Program-made: the position numbers and the translations under genes | Assembly: GCA_002718995.2 (NCBI GenBank) | Contig: PBGL02000022.1 | Span: forward strand, 13,340 to 77,339 | Direction of reading: 5' to 3' | Origin: Methanobacteriota archaeon | Lineage (GTDB): Archaea > Thermoplasmatota > Poseidoniia > Poseidoniales > Thalassarchaeaceae | Length of the DNA stretch: 64,000 nucleotides | Part shown: one piece after another, positions 28,425 through 39,120 of the stretch | Layout: every line of letters begins with the position of its first letter | Numbering within the stretch: position 1 is the stretch's first letter | Notes under the pieces: generated by a model | The model's input: only the letters and a program-made list of their open reading frames with translations | Databases searched by the model: none | Told to the model about the DNA's origin: nothing

Positions 28425-28815
28425 GGATAAAGGCCGTTCCTATCACGGCTAGGATCATGATTGCAATCTTGGCATAGAATAGACCACCTGGAATGCCAAC
28501 AAAAACTGCGAAAAGAACGAAGATCCACAGTACGGGTATAATTGCCAGCTTGCTTCTTGCCGGAATTCCCCTTCCCTCTCTGTAATTCTTCACGTGATGT
28601 CCAAACATCTTGTTGGTAATTACCCAGTCATAGAATCTCTGACTAGACTTAGCAAAACAGGCTGCTGCTAGAATCATCAGAGGGGTAGTCGGCAGCCCTG
28701 GGACGACTACTCCAATCAAACCAATGGCAACAAATAACAGTCCCAAAATGAGCCAAAGGAAACGACTCAATCCCGAACGCCTCAGATCAACGGTGTGGAC
28801 ATCGTCACTAACCAT
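28390..28815 (-). CDS. DUF454 / YbaN-family inner membrane protein
   Basis: LGLLFVAIGLIGVVVPGLPTTPLMILAAACFAKSSQRFYDWVITNKMFGHHVKNYREGRGIPARSKL. Confidence 0.88.
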   Translation of the reverse strand: MVSDDVHTVDLRRSGLSRFLWLILGLLFVAIGLIGVVVPGLPTTPLMILAAACFAKSSQRFYDWVITNKMFGHHVKNYREGRGIPARSKLAIIPVLWIFVLFAVFVGIPGGLFYAKIAIMILAVIGTAFILRIPNLEIHEQ

Positions 28816-28924
28816 GACTCCTCGCCTGAAAATCATCTATTGTAAGTTTCCAAGTGGAACTCACCAAATTTTGTCCAACCATTATACCAGTCTCTTGATA
28901 GGGGGAACTCCCTTCCGAAATACA

Positions 28925-31453
28925 ATGAATACGGGAAAGAACACGACGTTCCTCGTGCTACTGATGATGCTGAGCTCAGGGTGCCTGGGCGCTTTAGATG
29001 ACATTGCCGAAATCGAGGACGAGGTCATTGATTCCGTACTTGACTGGCTCGATAGCGAGTACCCCCACCTAGATCTTCCCGACCGAGAGAGAACCTCCCC
29101 CGTACTCGAGACCTACGGCCAATGCGACCTTCTTCTGGCAGACCTGAAGGAATCGATATACAACGAGATGCTAGTCTCTCTTGACCAGCAGTCATACTGG
29201 CACTGGGCAGGTCCCGTTTGGCGCGGTGGAATAGCCTTCGCGGAGGACGATGTCGCGATGATGGACGGCGCTCCCGAGTCTGCAGGAGACGAATCCGGGA
29301 CTAACTCGGGAGGTTCTGCGGATAGCGACTCCGGACGTGAGGGCGAGTTCTCCGGAACCAACAACCAGGAGGAGGGTGTTGACGAGGCTGACTTCCTGAA
29401 GACGGACGGGTATCACATCTACATGCTGAACGGCAACCTTCTGGTCATCATGGGAGTGCCCGAGTTTGGTGAGCTCACACTCGAGTCCAACATCAGCATT
29501 CAGGGATACCCGATGCAGATGATGCTGGAGGGGGACAGACTGGTGGTAGCATCCTCTATCTACCACTGGAACCTACCTGATGATGACCCACTAAGGGAGT
29601 TCATGTCAGAAGAGGTCACAGTCAGTTACCCCGGCGAGGAGGAGTATTCCTACACCTACACCCGCGTCCAGAATCTAGTCAAGTACACTGTAGTAGATAT
29701 CACAGACAGGACCGCTCCTGAGGTTGAGAGCGAACTCTACATCGAGGGCAATTACCACACTGCTAGGCTAGTAGACGGTACAATGCGATCAGTCACCCAT
29801 CTGTGGACTAACATAGACGGACTCAGGACTTGGGTCTACCTTCCAGGTACATACTGGGAGATGGACGATGAGGAGGATAAGATGGAGATATGGAACCAGA
29901 GCATGGAGGATACCATCGCTGCTAATCGGGCGATTATCGACGATCTGACTCTGGACGACTTCGCGCCTCATGTGTACGAGCTCGGTGAAGATGGCCTATT
30001 CCAGCATCCAATCACATCCAGTGACTGCAGCGAGTACTCAGCCAGCGCAGACAGCGCTGGTCGTGGATTCAGCACGATCATGACGATCGAGCTGCTTGGC
30101 GAGGAACCCCAGATGCAACTTGACCACATCACTTCATCATGGGCCCACGTATACGCCTCGCAGGATGTCATGGTGCTCGCAGAACCTGCCAATGACTGGT
30201 GGTGGTTCTGGAGGAACTTTGGATGGGACGACGCCACCAACATCCATGTCTTCGACATCAGTGACCCTTCCGAGACCACCTACGTCGCATCAGGAAGGGT
30301 CGATGGGACAGTTCAGGACCAGTTTTCCATCTCAGAGTACAACGGAGTGATCCGTGTAGCCACTACTGAGGACGCATGGGGGCGTTGGTGGCTGGAAGGT
30401 ACGGAGGAGTGGACCGGACCGACCAATAATGTGTACACACTAGAGGTCTCTGAGAGCTGTACCTGCACTTCGGAGTTTACCTATGCCGGTCAAACCATGT
30501 GTTCGACTAGTGAATGCACGGTTGACTCATCAGAACTAATTCAGCTTGGCCATGTAGGCGACATTGCCCCCGGTGAGCGTATCTGGAGCGCGCGCTTCGC
30601 TGGCGATAGGGCTTACCTAGTAACATTCGAGACCATCGACCCCCTATGGGTGATCGACCTTACGAATCCCACTAATCCAATCATCCTGGGGGAATTGGAG
30701 GTGCCTGGTGTCTCGACCTACATACACCCTGTGGACTCCGAAACCCTGCTTACCATCGGAATCGGGCCCGGGCCAGACGGACTGGGGCTAGACTGGTCGA
30801 TAACCCAAGTCTCCCTATTCGATGTCAGTGACCCGGCCAACCCGACCCTAGCAGACTCATTGCAACTGTCCCCGGCCTACGATGATGAGGACTGCGACGA
30901 TTGGGAGTGCGGCTGGTCATGGTCGTACTCGGAGGCTACTTACGAGCACAAGGCGTTCACCTTCTGGGCGCCCGAGAGCCTACTGGCAATCCCCCTCTCG
31001 ACATACAGATACACATACGACGAGATCGAGATCGACGGCAAGACATACACCCACTTTGGATATGAGTTCGTCTCGACTCTCGAGTTGATCGACGTCGATG
31101 CTGAGAACGGGACACTGTCTAATCACGGCATGGTCAATCACTCCGCCTTCTACAACGAGGACGGGCTATCTGGATGGTGGGGGAGCTCTACCAGTATCCG
31201 CCGGTCTATTTTCATGGGCGAGTACATCTACTCGTTCTCCGCAGCTGGGGCGTCTGTCCATAATACGGATGATCTCACTTCCATGGTCGAGCTCGAGATT
31301 CCCGGTTACGAAGATCCAGAGCCATACTACTACGAGGTAGAGGGTGAAGCCGAGTCGGAAGACCCAGTAGATTCAGACGAGGGAGATGGGTCATCAGAAG
31401 GCACTGAAACCCATCCCTGCAATGAAACAGACGCGGAAAACTGCGAGGATTAG
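28925..31453 (+). CDS. Secreted lipoprotein with C-terminal beta-propeller domain (PF09826-like)
   Basis: Lipobox-like MMLSSGCLG; GTNNQEEGVDEADFLKTDGYHIYMLNGNLLVIMG, typical of this family; ORF-track start at 28724 is too far upstream. Confidence 0.85.
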   Translation: MNTGKNTTFLVLLMMLSSGCLGALDDIAEIEDEVIDSVLDWLDSEYPHLDLPDRERTSPVLETYGQCDLLLADLKESIYNEMLVSLDQQSYWHWAGPVWRGGIAFAEDDVAMMDGAPESAGDESGTNSGGSADSDSGREGEFSGTNNQEEGVDEADFLKTDGYHIYMLNGNLLVIMGVPEFGELTLESNISIQGYPMQMMLEGDRLVVASSIYHWNLPDDDPLREFMSEEVTVSYPGEEEYSYTYTRVQNLVKYTVVDITDRTAPEVESELYIEGNYHTARLVDGTMRSVTHLWTNIDGLRTWVYLPGTYWEMDDEEDKMEIWNQSMEDTIAANRAIIDDLTLDDFAPHVYELGEDGLFQHPITSSDCSEYSASADSAGRGFSTIMTIELLGEEPQMQLDHITSSWAHVYASQDVMVLAEPANDWWWFWRNFGWDDATNIHVFDISDPSETTYVASGRVDGTVQDQFSISEYNGVIRVATTEDAWGRWWLEGTEEWTGPTNNVYTLEVSESCTCTSEFTYAGQTMCSTSECTVDSSELIQLGHVGDIAPGERIWSARFAGDRAYLVTFETIDPLWVIDLTNPTNPIILGELEVPGVSTYIHPVDSETLLTIGIGPGPDGLGLDWSITQVSLFDVSDPANPTLADSLQLSPAYDDEDCDDWECGWSWSYSEATYEHKAFTFWAPESLLAIPLSTYRYTYDEIEIDGKTYTHFGYEFVSTLELIDVDAENGTLSNHGMVNHSAFYNEDGLSGWWGSSTSIRRSIFMGEYIYSFSAAGASVHNTDDLTSMVELEIPGYEDPEPYYYEVEGEAESEDPVDSDEGDGSSEGTETHPCNETDAENCED

Positions 31454-31461
31454 GAAGATTT

Positions 31462-32826
31462 CTAACTCAGGGGTTCGAACCTAAGGGCCCTTCCGACAGA
31501 CCCCGGGGAAGCTACTGGTATTCCTCGAATAGGCCCTCTGGGATCCCGCTTGTGGACTACATTGCCATCAACGATGGTGTACATCGGCCATCCTGTGAGT
31601 GCCATGCCAGAGTAAGGGGTCCATCCTACTCTCGTCCATGTATCCGAATCAGTGATCGTCCAGCGTTTTTGCAAGTTGACAAGGGTTAGATCGCCATCAT
31701 ACCCCACGATTAGAGAACCTTTGTTTTGTATGCCGTAGACCCTAGCCGGTCCCTCACACATCCATTTTACCACATCTGCGACGCTGCATTTACCATTCAT
31801 TGCGTGAGTCAGCATCAGCGGAAGTGATGTTTCAACCCCCGGCATTCCAGCTGGGGCCTTAGGGTAACCTACCGACTTAGACTCCAGAGTGTGAGGGGCA
31901 TGATCTGTGACTACACAATCAATAGTGCCGTCCTTGAGCCTCTGCCACAGAGTTTCTCGGTCCTCAGTATATCGAATAGGCGGATTCATCAGGACCCTCA
32001 CCCCTAGCTCTCTGACATCATCCTGATCGAAAGTCAGATGCTGAGTGCATACTTCGGTAGTGATCAGATTACCTTTGTTTTTAGTTAACCAGTCCGCCTC
32101 CTTCGCACTCGTCAAATGAACGATATGGAGTCGATGATCATGATCCTTCGCAAGAGCAGCAGCACGCTTCGTAGCGAGGAAGGCGCACTCCACATCCCTG
32201 CACTCAGCATGTGATGCAATATCAGTTCGGTGACCAAACTCCGAGATGCGCTGATTTAGCCGCTCCTCGTCTTCTGCATGAGTAGCAATTATCCCTCCCG
32301 TATTCGCGAAGATATCCTCGAGATGCCTTTGCTCGTCGACAAGAAGGTCGCCAGTACTGCTCCCCATGAATATCTTGATTCCACAAACTCCATCCATTCC
32401 CTCCACGCTCTGTAAATCACTGACGTTATCCCTGGTCGCGCCAACAAAAAAGCCATGATGAGTCACTGCCTTCTTCCCAGCTAGGTGAATTTTATTTTCC
32501 AATGTCTTACGATTAGTGGCATTGGGGATGTTATTCGGCATATCGAGGAATGAGGTCACTCCGCCTGCAGCTGCAGCCCGACTCCCACTTTCCAGATCCT
32601 CTTTCTCGGGTTGCCCCGGGTCCCTGAAGTGCACATGTGGATCAATGGCGCCAGGGAGAAGATGCAACCCCTCTGCTTCGATTACCGTCTCATTACGGCC
32701 CGGCTCAAGCCCCCCACCAGGGGCTATTGCCGAAATTATTCCAGAAGTGACGCGAAGGTCACCTTCGACCTCCTTACCCCCGAGAACCATCGTCGATCCA
32801 CGTATCAGCAGGTTACCGGACACCAT
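31462..32826 (-). CDS. pyrC: Dihydroorotase
   Basis: LLPGAIDPHVHFRDPGQPEKEDLESGSRAAAAGGVTSFLDMPNN; VVTDHAPHTLESK. Confidence 0.93.
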   Translation of the reverse strand: MVSGNLLIRGSTMVLGGKEVEGDLRVTSGIISAIAPGGGLEPGRNETVIEAEGLHLLPGAIDPHVHFRDPGQPEKEDLESGSRAAAAGGVTSFLDMPNNIPNATNRKTLENKIHLAGKKAVTHHGFFVGATRDNVSDLQSVEGMDGVCGIKIFMGSSTGDLLVDEQRHLEDIFANTGGIIATHAEDEERLNQRISEFGHRTDIASHAECRDVECAFLATKRAAALAKDHDHRLHIVHLTSAKEADWLTKNKGNLITTEVCTQHLTFDQDDVRELGVRVLMNPPIRYTEDRETLWQRLKDGTIDCVVTDHAPHTLESKSVGYPKAPAGMPGVETSLPLMLTHAMNGKCSVADVVKWMCEGPARVYGIQNKGSLIVGYDGDLTLVNLQKRWTITDSDTWTRVGWTPYSGMALTGWPMYTIVDGNVVHKRDPRGPIRGIPVASPGSVGRALRFEPLS

Positions 32827-32903
32827 ACCACCATACCCTCGGGGGAAAAGGCGACTCATCACCATTCTGTATGTATCGGGCCAGATAGTATGAATGTGGT
32901 TGC

Positions 32904-32918
32904 GTTCATATATTCCCG
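32904..32918 (+). promoter_or_regulatory. Putative TATA-like promoter element of the initiator tRNA gene
   Basis: GTTCATATATTCCCG begins 30 nt before tRNA base 1; AT core about 24 nt upstream, the expected archaeal TATA spacing. Confidence 0.45.
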
Positions 32919-32933
32919 TTCCGCCCCGAATGC

Positions 32934-33008
32934 AACGGGTTGGAGTAGTCAGGTTATCTCGTCGGGCTCATAACCCGGAGATCGGTGGTTCAAATCCACC
33001 ACCCGTTA
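32934..33008 (+). tRNA. Initiator tRNA-Met (CAT)
   Basis: Acceptor AACGGGT/ACCCGTT with A1:U72, T arm GGTGG-TTCAAAT-CCACC, anticodon arm CGGG-CTCATAA-CCCG with the three consecutive G:C pairs typical of initiators. Confidence 0.93.
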
Positions 33009-33105
33009 CCAATAATCGAAACAAAACTGAAAGTGAACGAACGTTATACTGAGAGGCATTTCCAACAAATTAGCACTTTCAATAATCACAAGCACCCCAT
33101 CATTT

Positions 33106-33120
33106 GTTCATATACTGCCG
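33106..33120 (+). promoter_or_regulatory. Putative TATA-like promoter element of radA
   Basis: GTTCATATACTGCCG, 13/15 identical to the element before the tRNA; about 46 nt before the radA ATG, with GGTGA ribosome-binding-like sequence between. Confidence 0.4.
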
Positions 33121-33151
33121 AGAATCAGCATCGGCCATACAAGGTGAGCAG

Positions 33152-34153
33152 ATGAGTGATACAACAGCGAGTGAAAAGGTAGATGACGAGGAGATAGTGA
33201 TAGACGTGGATGAGCCCGGGGCAACAATAGAAGATTTGCCGGGCGTAGGGCCTGCGACTGCTGAGAAACTCAGAGATGCAGGTTTCGATGATCTCCTAGC
33301 CATAGCGGTGATGAGTCCCTCAGAGTTGGGTGAGCAAGCGGAACTTGGCGAGGCAGTATCCGCCAAGATAATCGCAGGCGCGAAGAAGCTGGCAAACATT
33401 GGTGGATTCATCAGTGGGGTGGCTCTTCTCGACAAGAGGAGTCAGGTGCTGAAGCTAACATCTGGAACATCGGCTCTGGATGAACTGCTAGGAGGGGGTT
33501 TCGAAACACAGGCAATCGTAGAGGTATACGGTGAATTCGGTAGTGGTAAGACCCAGATAGGCCATCAACTAGCCGTAAATTGCATTCTACCAGCCGAGCA
33601 GGGTGGAATTGGCGGAGAAGTATTCTACATAGATACTGAGGACACATTCAGGCCCGAGAGAATCACTCAGATGGCAGAGGCAGTGGGCATGGACCCTGCT
33701 GACGCACTGGAGCGTATTCATGTGGCAAGAGCATACAACTCGGCCCACCAGATTCTCCTAGTCGATGAGATTCAGAGAATGGGCAAGAGCGTAGACGTCA
33801 GGCTAATCATAGTCGACTCTTTGACTAGTCACTTCAGAGCAGAGTACCTAGGCCGAGGAATGCTGGCAGCTAGGCAGCAGAAGCTAAATCGGCACTTGAA
33901 GGATCTGAAGAAGCTGGCTGATGTCAACAACGCCCTAGTGCTCGTTACAAACCAGGTCCACTCCAAGCCCGACGCAATGTGGGGTGACCCCACGAAGCCA
34001 ATAGGAGGCCACATACTGGCCCACGCAAGCACATTCCGCCTATATCTGAGGAAGTCTAAGGGGGGCCGGAGAATAGCCCGCCTGGTGGACAGTCCAAACC
34101 TGCCAGATGGAGAGGCGGTCTTCAACGTGACAACCGAGGGTCTGCGGGACTGA
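33152..34153 (+). CDS. radA: DNA repair and recombination protein RadA
   Basis: HhH N-terminus [28 protein letters not shown]; Walker [62 protein letters not shown]. Confidence 0.98.
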   Translation: MSDTTASEKVDDEEIVIDVDEPGATIEDLPGVGPATAEKLRDAGFDDLLAIAVMSPSELGEQAELGEAVSAKIIAGAKKLANIGGFISGVALLDKRSQVLKLTSGTSALDELLGGGFETQAIVEVYGEFGSGKTQIGHQLAVNCILPAEQGGIGGEVFYIDTEDTFRPERITQMAEAVGMDPADALERIHVARAYNSAHQILLVDEIQRMGKSVDVRLIIVDSLTSHFRAEYLGRGMLAARQQKLNRHLKDLKKLADVNNALVLVTNQVHSKPDAMWGDPTKPIGGHILAHASTFRLYLRKSKGGRRIARLVDSPNLPDGEAVFNVTTEGLRD

Positions 34154-34176
34154 TCACCCGCGGGCCCCGTGTCCGA

Positions 34177-35883
34177 TTAAGCAAGCTCTTTCATGGCCAC
34201 GCCTATTTCTCCGATTAGCGGTTCCAAGTGCTCCTCGCTGAATCCTAGCCTCAAATTGGCCGCAGAGAAAAGTTCAGGCAAAGTTTTGGTATTCCCTAAT
34301 GACATTGCATTGGCGTAGTCGTCCAACGCCTCACCTCGATCTTTACGATGCGTTTGCCATAGTTGTAGTGAGCCTAGCTGTGCAATTCCGTACTCTATGT
34401 AGTAGAATGGAGCCCCATACAGGTGCCCCTGCACTTGCCATGAGACTCCCCTGAAGCCATCTATGTCGCCCCAATTCATTTCCGAACCGAACCTCTCCCT
34501 AATTTCGATCCAAGCAGACTCTCTCTCTTCCCTTGTGTGCTCCGGGTTAGAGTAAACCCAATGCTGGAATGAGTCAATCGTCGCTATCCATGGCAGGAGG
34601 AAGATGACTCCCTCCAGATGCGCACGCCTAGCTCTATTTGCATCACCCCCCTCATAGAAAATATCCCATCCGGGCTGTGTTAGAAGTTCCATAGACATCG
34701 ACGCGACTTCTGCGAACTCAATTGGGTAGTTTCGTTCATCTATCAACTCCAGATGCCCGCAGTAAAGCGAGTGGAAGGCATGGCCAGCTTCGTGGATCAT
34801 CGTCTCAAGATCGCCCTGTAGGCCAGCTGCATTCATGAAAATGAATGGAACCCTACTTTTCTCTAGGTAGTACTGATATCCACCAGGTGCTTTCCCTTTC
34901 CTGGTATCCAAATCAAGGGTGTCCATTTCGACTAGTTTGTCGAACATAGAGCCTAGTACATCAGACATTTCATGGAACATTACAGAGAGCTTCGAGACCA
35001 TCTCTTCAACATCCCCAAATGGCCGTAATGGCGGCTTTCCCTCTATGTCCGGACCGACTCCAGTTTTCTCATTCACATCCCAAGGCCTAAGGCTATCAAG
35101 GCCTAGTGAAGATACCCTCGTCGAGTTAATTTGATGCAGTAATGGCATGCATACCTTCTCTATCGAGTCATGGAACTCAATGCAGTCTTCCTTCGAGTAG
35201 TCAAATCTGTGCATAGCCCTGAACATGTAGTCTGTGTAACTCTGGAATCCGGCATTCTTCGCCATCTTATGTCGAATTGAAATCAACTCATCAAATATCT
35301 CAGAAAGCCTCTCCGAGTCGACAACCCTCCTCTCAGTTACTGATTTCCACGCCTCTTCTCGGACAGCGCGTTCGTTGGATTCCATGTAACCCCCCATCTG
35401 TGGAATCGTCCTTTCCTCCCCATCGAAATTAACAGTCATGGCACCGTTGATTGCCTGGGCCTCAGTGACAAGCTTTGTTTGCTCAACTCCCAGTGGGATG
35501 TTCTCCTTTCGAAATATCTCGATGTCATTCCTCATGCCCTTGATCATCAGATCGTACCTAGGTGACATATCATCAACAGAGGGGTGCTCGACTATCCGCC
35601 TGTTCAATGAATCAGAGAACTCAGATAATTTCGGTCTAACGTTCTCTACGAAGTCAAGAAAGGAATCACGCTTCTCATCATTCTCTGTGTCACAGGTCAT
35701 TCCGATATACAGGAGAGCCCCAGTTTCTGAGATATGTTCGGCTAAGCTGGATGCATCAGCAATCAGCCCTTCGAGACATCCAGTGCAAGATAAGTTACGA
35801 TTCAAAAGGTCATTCACGTAAGGCTCTATGTTTCCCCATTCGCTAGCATCGAAATCTTCAGGTACAAATTTCTCGGATTCCAT
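34177..35883 (-). CDS. M3-family oligoendopeptidase (PepF-like)
   Basis: Zn motif IHEAGHAFHSLYCGHLELIDERNYPIEFAEVASMSMELL. Confidence 0.93.
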   Translation of the reverse strand: MESEKFVPEDFDASEWGNIEPYVNDLLNRNLSCTGCLEGLIADASSLAEHISETGALLYIGMTCDTENDEKRDSFLDFVENVRPKLSEFSDSLNRRIVEHPSVDDMSPRYDLMIKGMRNDIEIFRKENIPLGVEQTKLVTEAQAINGAMTVNFDGEERTIPQMGGYMESNERAVREEAWKSVTERRVVDSERLSEIFDELISIRHKMAKNAGFQSYTDYMFRAMHRFDYSKEDCIEFHDSIEKVCMPLLHQINSTRVSSLGLDSLRPWDVNEKTGVGPDIEGKPPLRPFGDVEEMVSKLSVMFHEMSDVLGSMFDKLVEMDTLDLDTRKGKAPGGYQYYLEKSRVPFIFMNAAGLQGDLETMIHEAGHAFHSLYCGHLELIDERNYPIEFAEVASMSMELLTQPGWDIFYEGGDANRARRAHLEGVIFLLPWIATIDSFQHWVYSNPEHTREERESAWIEIRERFGSEMNWGDIDGFRGVSWQVQGHLYGAPFYYIEYGIAQLGSLQLWQTHRKDRGEALDDYANAMSLGNTKTLPELFSAANLRLGFSEEHLEPLIGEIGVAMKELA

Positions 35884-35931
35884 ACATCACTCTGGAAGAG
35901 ACTCGGATTTGATGTTGACCCTGTGGGCAGA

Positions 35932-36486
35932 TCAGTAGTCAGCCATGGAGGCATGTAGAATGAAGCGGGACTCAACATCAACACTATCCACGAATTCCCC
36001 ATCCAAACTCGCACCTATTCTCACGAGCCCCGAAGACGTCGGCACCGGCCTAGCTGCGACTAATTTCGCCTCTAGGTGCTCTTGAATACGAGTCGCCTCT
36101 TCATCATAATCGTTGTACGTACTTCTGGGGATTAATACATTCTCCAAAGCTCCATCAACATTAATTTCTGGAAGATGCACAATCCACGCCCTGGTGTCTC
36201 CCTTCCTCAAGCCAGCCCTTTCTATAGCCAAACTAATCTGATGGGTGCCCGATAAAATCCTAAGGAACTCTGCTGTGACATCCCTAGCCACCATTTCCCC
36301 CGCCAACTCCCTTCTTCTAGTGGAGTGCCACACCGTCCATAGATGCGCTTCACTCCCCGCTACTTCGTCAGAGAGAATAAGCCACCTGTTGTCAGGCCTC
36401 CATTCATTGAGTGTTGAAATCACCTTAACAGGGTCCAAAACAGGACTTTCGAACTCGATACTCCAAGCAGGGAACCACGGCAGCAT
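35932..36486 (-). CDS. Putative KEOPS complex subunit Cgi121 (TPRKB family)
   Basis: VTAEFLRILSGTHQISLAIERAGLRKGDTRAWIVHLPE resembles the conserved Cgi121 core (LSG.RQI..A....G); adjacent to Hel308. Confidence 0.65.
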   Translation of the reverse strand: MLPWFPAWSIEFESPVLDPVKVISTLNEWRPDNRWLILSDEVAGSEAHLWTVWHSTRRRELAGEMVARDVTAEFLRILSGTHQISLAIERAGLRKGDTRAWIVHLPEINVDGALENVLIPRSTYNDYDEEATRIQEHLEAKLVAARPVPTSSGLVRIGASLDGEFVDSVDVESRFILHASMADY

Positions 36487-36528
36487 CTTCCCCCTCCTAG
36501 TTCACTGTGAATATACGCATTGAAGAGA

Positions 36529-39072
36529 TTACCGTGCACGGCGCCTCACCGCGCGACTGGCTGTTTGGACCAGATTCTCCACGAGTCTGGGGCTCCAACC
36601 TCTGAGATCTGAAAGCATAGACATGTCCCTTTCTGTTAATTCAGCTATATCAGAAGCCTCAGATACTCCAAGTAATTTTGCCATCTCTCGGGCCCTGACC
36701 CTGCCCACGCCCCTCAAAGAAACAAGTCCAAGAAGATCAGATTTACATCCATATCTAACTCTTCGATGAACTTCATCAATCGCCTCCACGAGAGTTCTGT
36801 GCGCCTCCCTTCCCATCATTGACAACTCATCATCATCAGCCACTATCTGCCTAGTTGAATACAGAAGCCATTCGGCCAACTCTACACGACTTCGCAAATC
36901 GCCGGGTTGCACCCCCCACTCCGACTCTATTTCTTCAAATCCATCCTCTTCCATCCAAGATTGAATTACTAAAGCGGCTTTCATCCTCCTATCGTCTTCT
37001 AGATCAACCGACTCTGCCAAGAACTCCCTCTCATGCCCATGCAAAGCCGCCTGAACCTTATCGAAGTCATTTTTCCTAATCCAAAGGGGCATAAAATCAG
37101 GGGTACACGAGACAAGGTGAAGTAGCCCCATCGGAGAAACCTGTCCAGCCTCGTCTCTCCCTGAAAGAATTGACATCGCCCTTGCCGCACCGTCTCTTAG
37201 GATTCTGCCGGAAAGTGGATTCAAATACAGTCTGGCAACCCTCTTTCCTAGGGGTGTCGCGGAATAAGTCATCGAAGGAGACTCGGCGGTAATTTCGTCC
37301 TCTGGATCCATGACACTAGCTCTTCTGAATCCAAAAATAGGTGGCCCTCTTCTCTTGGGCAGGGCCTCTCTTGTCCGTTCTACATGACTAGACAGCTCAA
37401 CTCCGAGAACATCGGCGGCTGAATTTGCCCATGCCGGAGCATCGTCTTCCCAGTCTTCATCTGTGGCTGAATCAGGCTGTTCTTCGACTAATCTGGCTGC
37501 CACCTTTTCTGACTCTCCATCTCTGTTGACCATTCCATTTTCGGCTAGCCAGACGACTACGTCATCCAATCTGCTAGCCAAGGTTTCAGAATTCATCTGA
37601 GTAGCTAGGAATGTCTTTTCAAAAAATCTACCCAATGAATACCTATCAGAAATCCCACCGGTTGCTATTATTGACAGGCAGTGAGTAAGTAGGGCCGGAT
37701 CTTCAACTGCCCTCAAAGTCACTGGACTAGCTAGTTTGGAAATCACGTCCTCAGGGCCGCCTTTTAGGTACAGATCGACCAAGCGCTCCTCTTCTTGCAA
37801 ATCCTTTGCAATGATCCAAGAGTCCCCATGTTCGTCATATTTTGGCCTACCGGCCCGCCCCATCATTTGCCTAATCTCCATTATTGGAAGGGGCATTGAG
37901 GCACTGGCAGCCGTGTTCCACCTACGGTAGTCACGAATCACAACCCTCCTAGCAGGAAGATTAACCCCTTGAGCAAGAGTTGGTGTGGCAACTATGCAAT
38001 TCAGACTCCCTTCCTTGAATGCGTCCTCCACAATACTCCGCTGTCTTGAGGTCAGACCTGCATGATGGAATGCAACTCCTCCCTTGATGGAGTTTGAGAG
38101 TGACTTTCCAACAGATGAGGACTCCTCCCTCCTATTTATCCTCGATGAAAATTTATTCCACTCTTCATCGGTGTGTGAGTAATATGTCCCATCCTCAGAA
38201 TTCAGAATTTTCAGTACGTGCTCTGAAAGATCCCTGGCTTCTTTCTGTGCTGATGCCCTAGATGAAACGAAAACCAGGAGCTGCCCCCCGGAAGATACTG
38301 TATCGTCCAAAACCGCCTGTAGGGACTTTGTCTTGCTGCCGCTCAACCTTCTCTCAGAAGGCCATTTGGGCGGCTTCTCTCCTTCTATTCTGTGTACTCT
38401 GACTTCTAAATTACTCATTACCCCGCAGTGAAGAGAAACTGGACGCCACTCAGATTTCACCAAATCTGCATCCAACCACTCTGCTAGAGACTCAGCATTT
38501 CCAACGGTCGCAGAAAGTGCGATAATCTGAGTATCAGGCTTCTCGTGCCTAATTCGAGAAATTAGGACTTCTAATGTCGGCCCTCTACTGGGATCATTGA
38601 GTAGGTGGAACTCATCTGAAACTACCACTCCTATTTTACTCAGAAGATCCCTATTTCCCCTAAGCATAGAATCTAATTTCTCACTCGTACATACTATTAT
38701 GTCGGCATCATCAATTCCTAGGTTTTCCCCACTACGATCACCTATTGCCATTCCAACATTCAAATTAACAGAGGAGGCGATTTCTCGTAATTCATCTACC
38801 TTTTCTGATGCTAATGCTTTCAGTGGAACGATGTATAGCCCTTTGCTGCCGGACAAATCCCCACTTAGCCTATTCAGCATGGCAAGATATGCGACCAAAG
38901 ACTTCCCACTGGCCGTGGGAATGGTAAGCATCAGGCTCCTTCCTTCAAGGGCGCCGGGCAGGGCCTCAATTTGTGGTGGAAAAAGCTCCCCTATCCCCCA
39001 TTTATTCCTGAGGAAATCAACTAACCTTGAATCGAGCCCAAGCTCTTCTAGGCCTCCCGATGCACGTTCCAC
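36529..39072 (-). CDS. hel308: ATP-dependent DNA helicase Hel308
   Basis: FPPQIEALPGALEGRSLMLTIPTASGKSLVAYLAML; DEFHLL; FHHAGLTSRQRSIVEDAFKEGSLNCIVATPTLAQGVNLPARRVVI; QMMGRAGRP; C-terminal HhH. Confidence 0.93.
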   Translation of the reverse strand: MERASGGLEELGLDSRLVDFLRNKWGIGELFPPQIEALPGALEGRSLMLTIPTASGKSLVAYLAMLNRLSGDLSGSKGLYIVPLKALASEKVDELREIASSVNLNVGMAIGDRSGENLGIDDADIIVCTSEKLDSMLRGNRDLLSKIGVVVSDEFHLLNDPSRGPTLEVLISRIRHEKPDTQIIALSATVGNAESLAEWLDADLVKSEWRPVSLHCGVMSNLEVRVHRIEGEKPPKWPSERRLSGSKTKSLQAVLDDTVSSGGQLLVFVSSRASAQKEARDLSEHVLKILNSEDGTYYSHTDEEWNKFSSRINRREESSSVGKSLSNSIKGGVAFHHAGLTSRQRSIVEDAFKEGSLNCIVATPTLAQGVNLPARRVVIRDYRRWNTAASASMPLPIMEIRQMMGRAGRPKYDEHGDSWIIAKDLQEEERLVDLYLKGGPEDVISKLASPVTLRAVEDPALLTHCLSIIATGGISDRYSLGRFFEKTFLATQMNSETLASRLDDVVVWLAENGMVNRDGESEKVAARLVEEQPDSATDEDWEDDAPAWANSAADVLGVELSSHVERTREALPKRRGPPIFGFRRASVMDPEDEITAESPSMTYSATPLGKRVARLYLNPLSGRILRDGAARAMSILSGRDEAGQVSPMGLLHLVSCTPDFMPLWIRKNDFDKVQAALHGHEREFLAESVDLEDDRRMKAALVIQSWMEEDGFEEIESEWGVQPGDLRSRVELAEWLLYSTRQIVADDDELSMMGREAHRTLVEAIDEVHRRVRYGCKSDLLGLVSLRGVGRVRAREMAKLLGVSEASDIAELTERDMSMLSDLRGWSPRLVENLVQTASRAVRRRAR

Positions 39073-39120
39073 GCACCCTCTCTAGTTTGGCCGTTCTAAA
39101 GGATGCCGTGCACACCGAGT

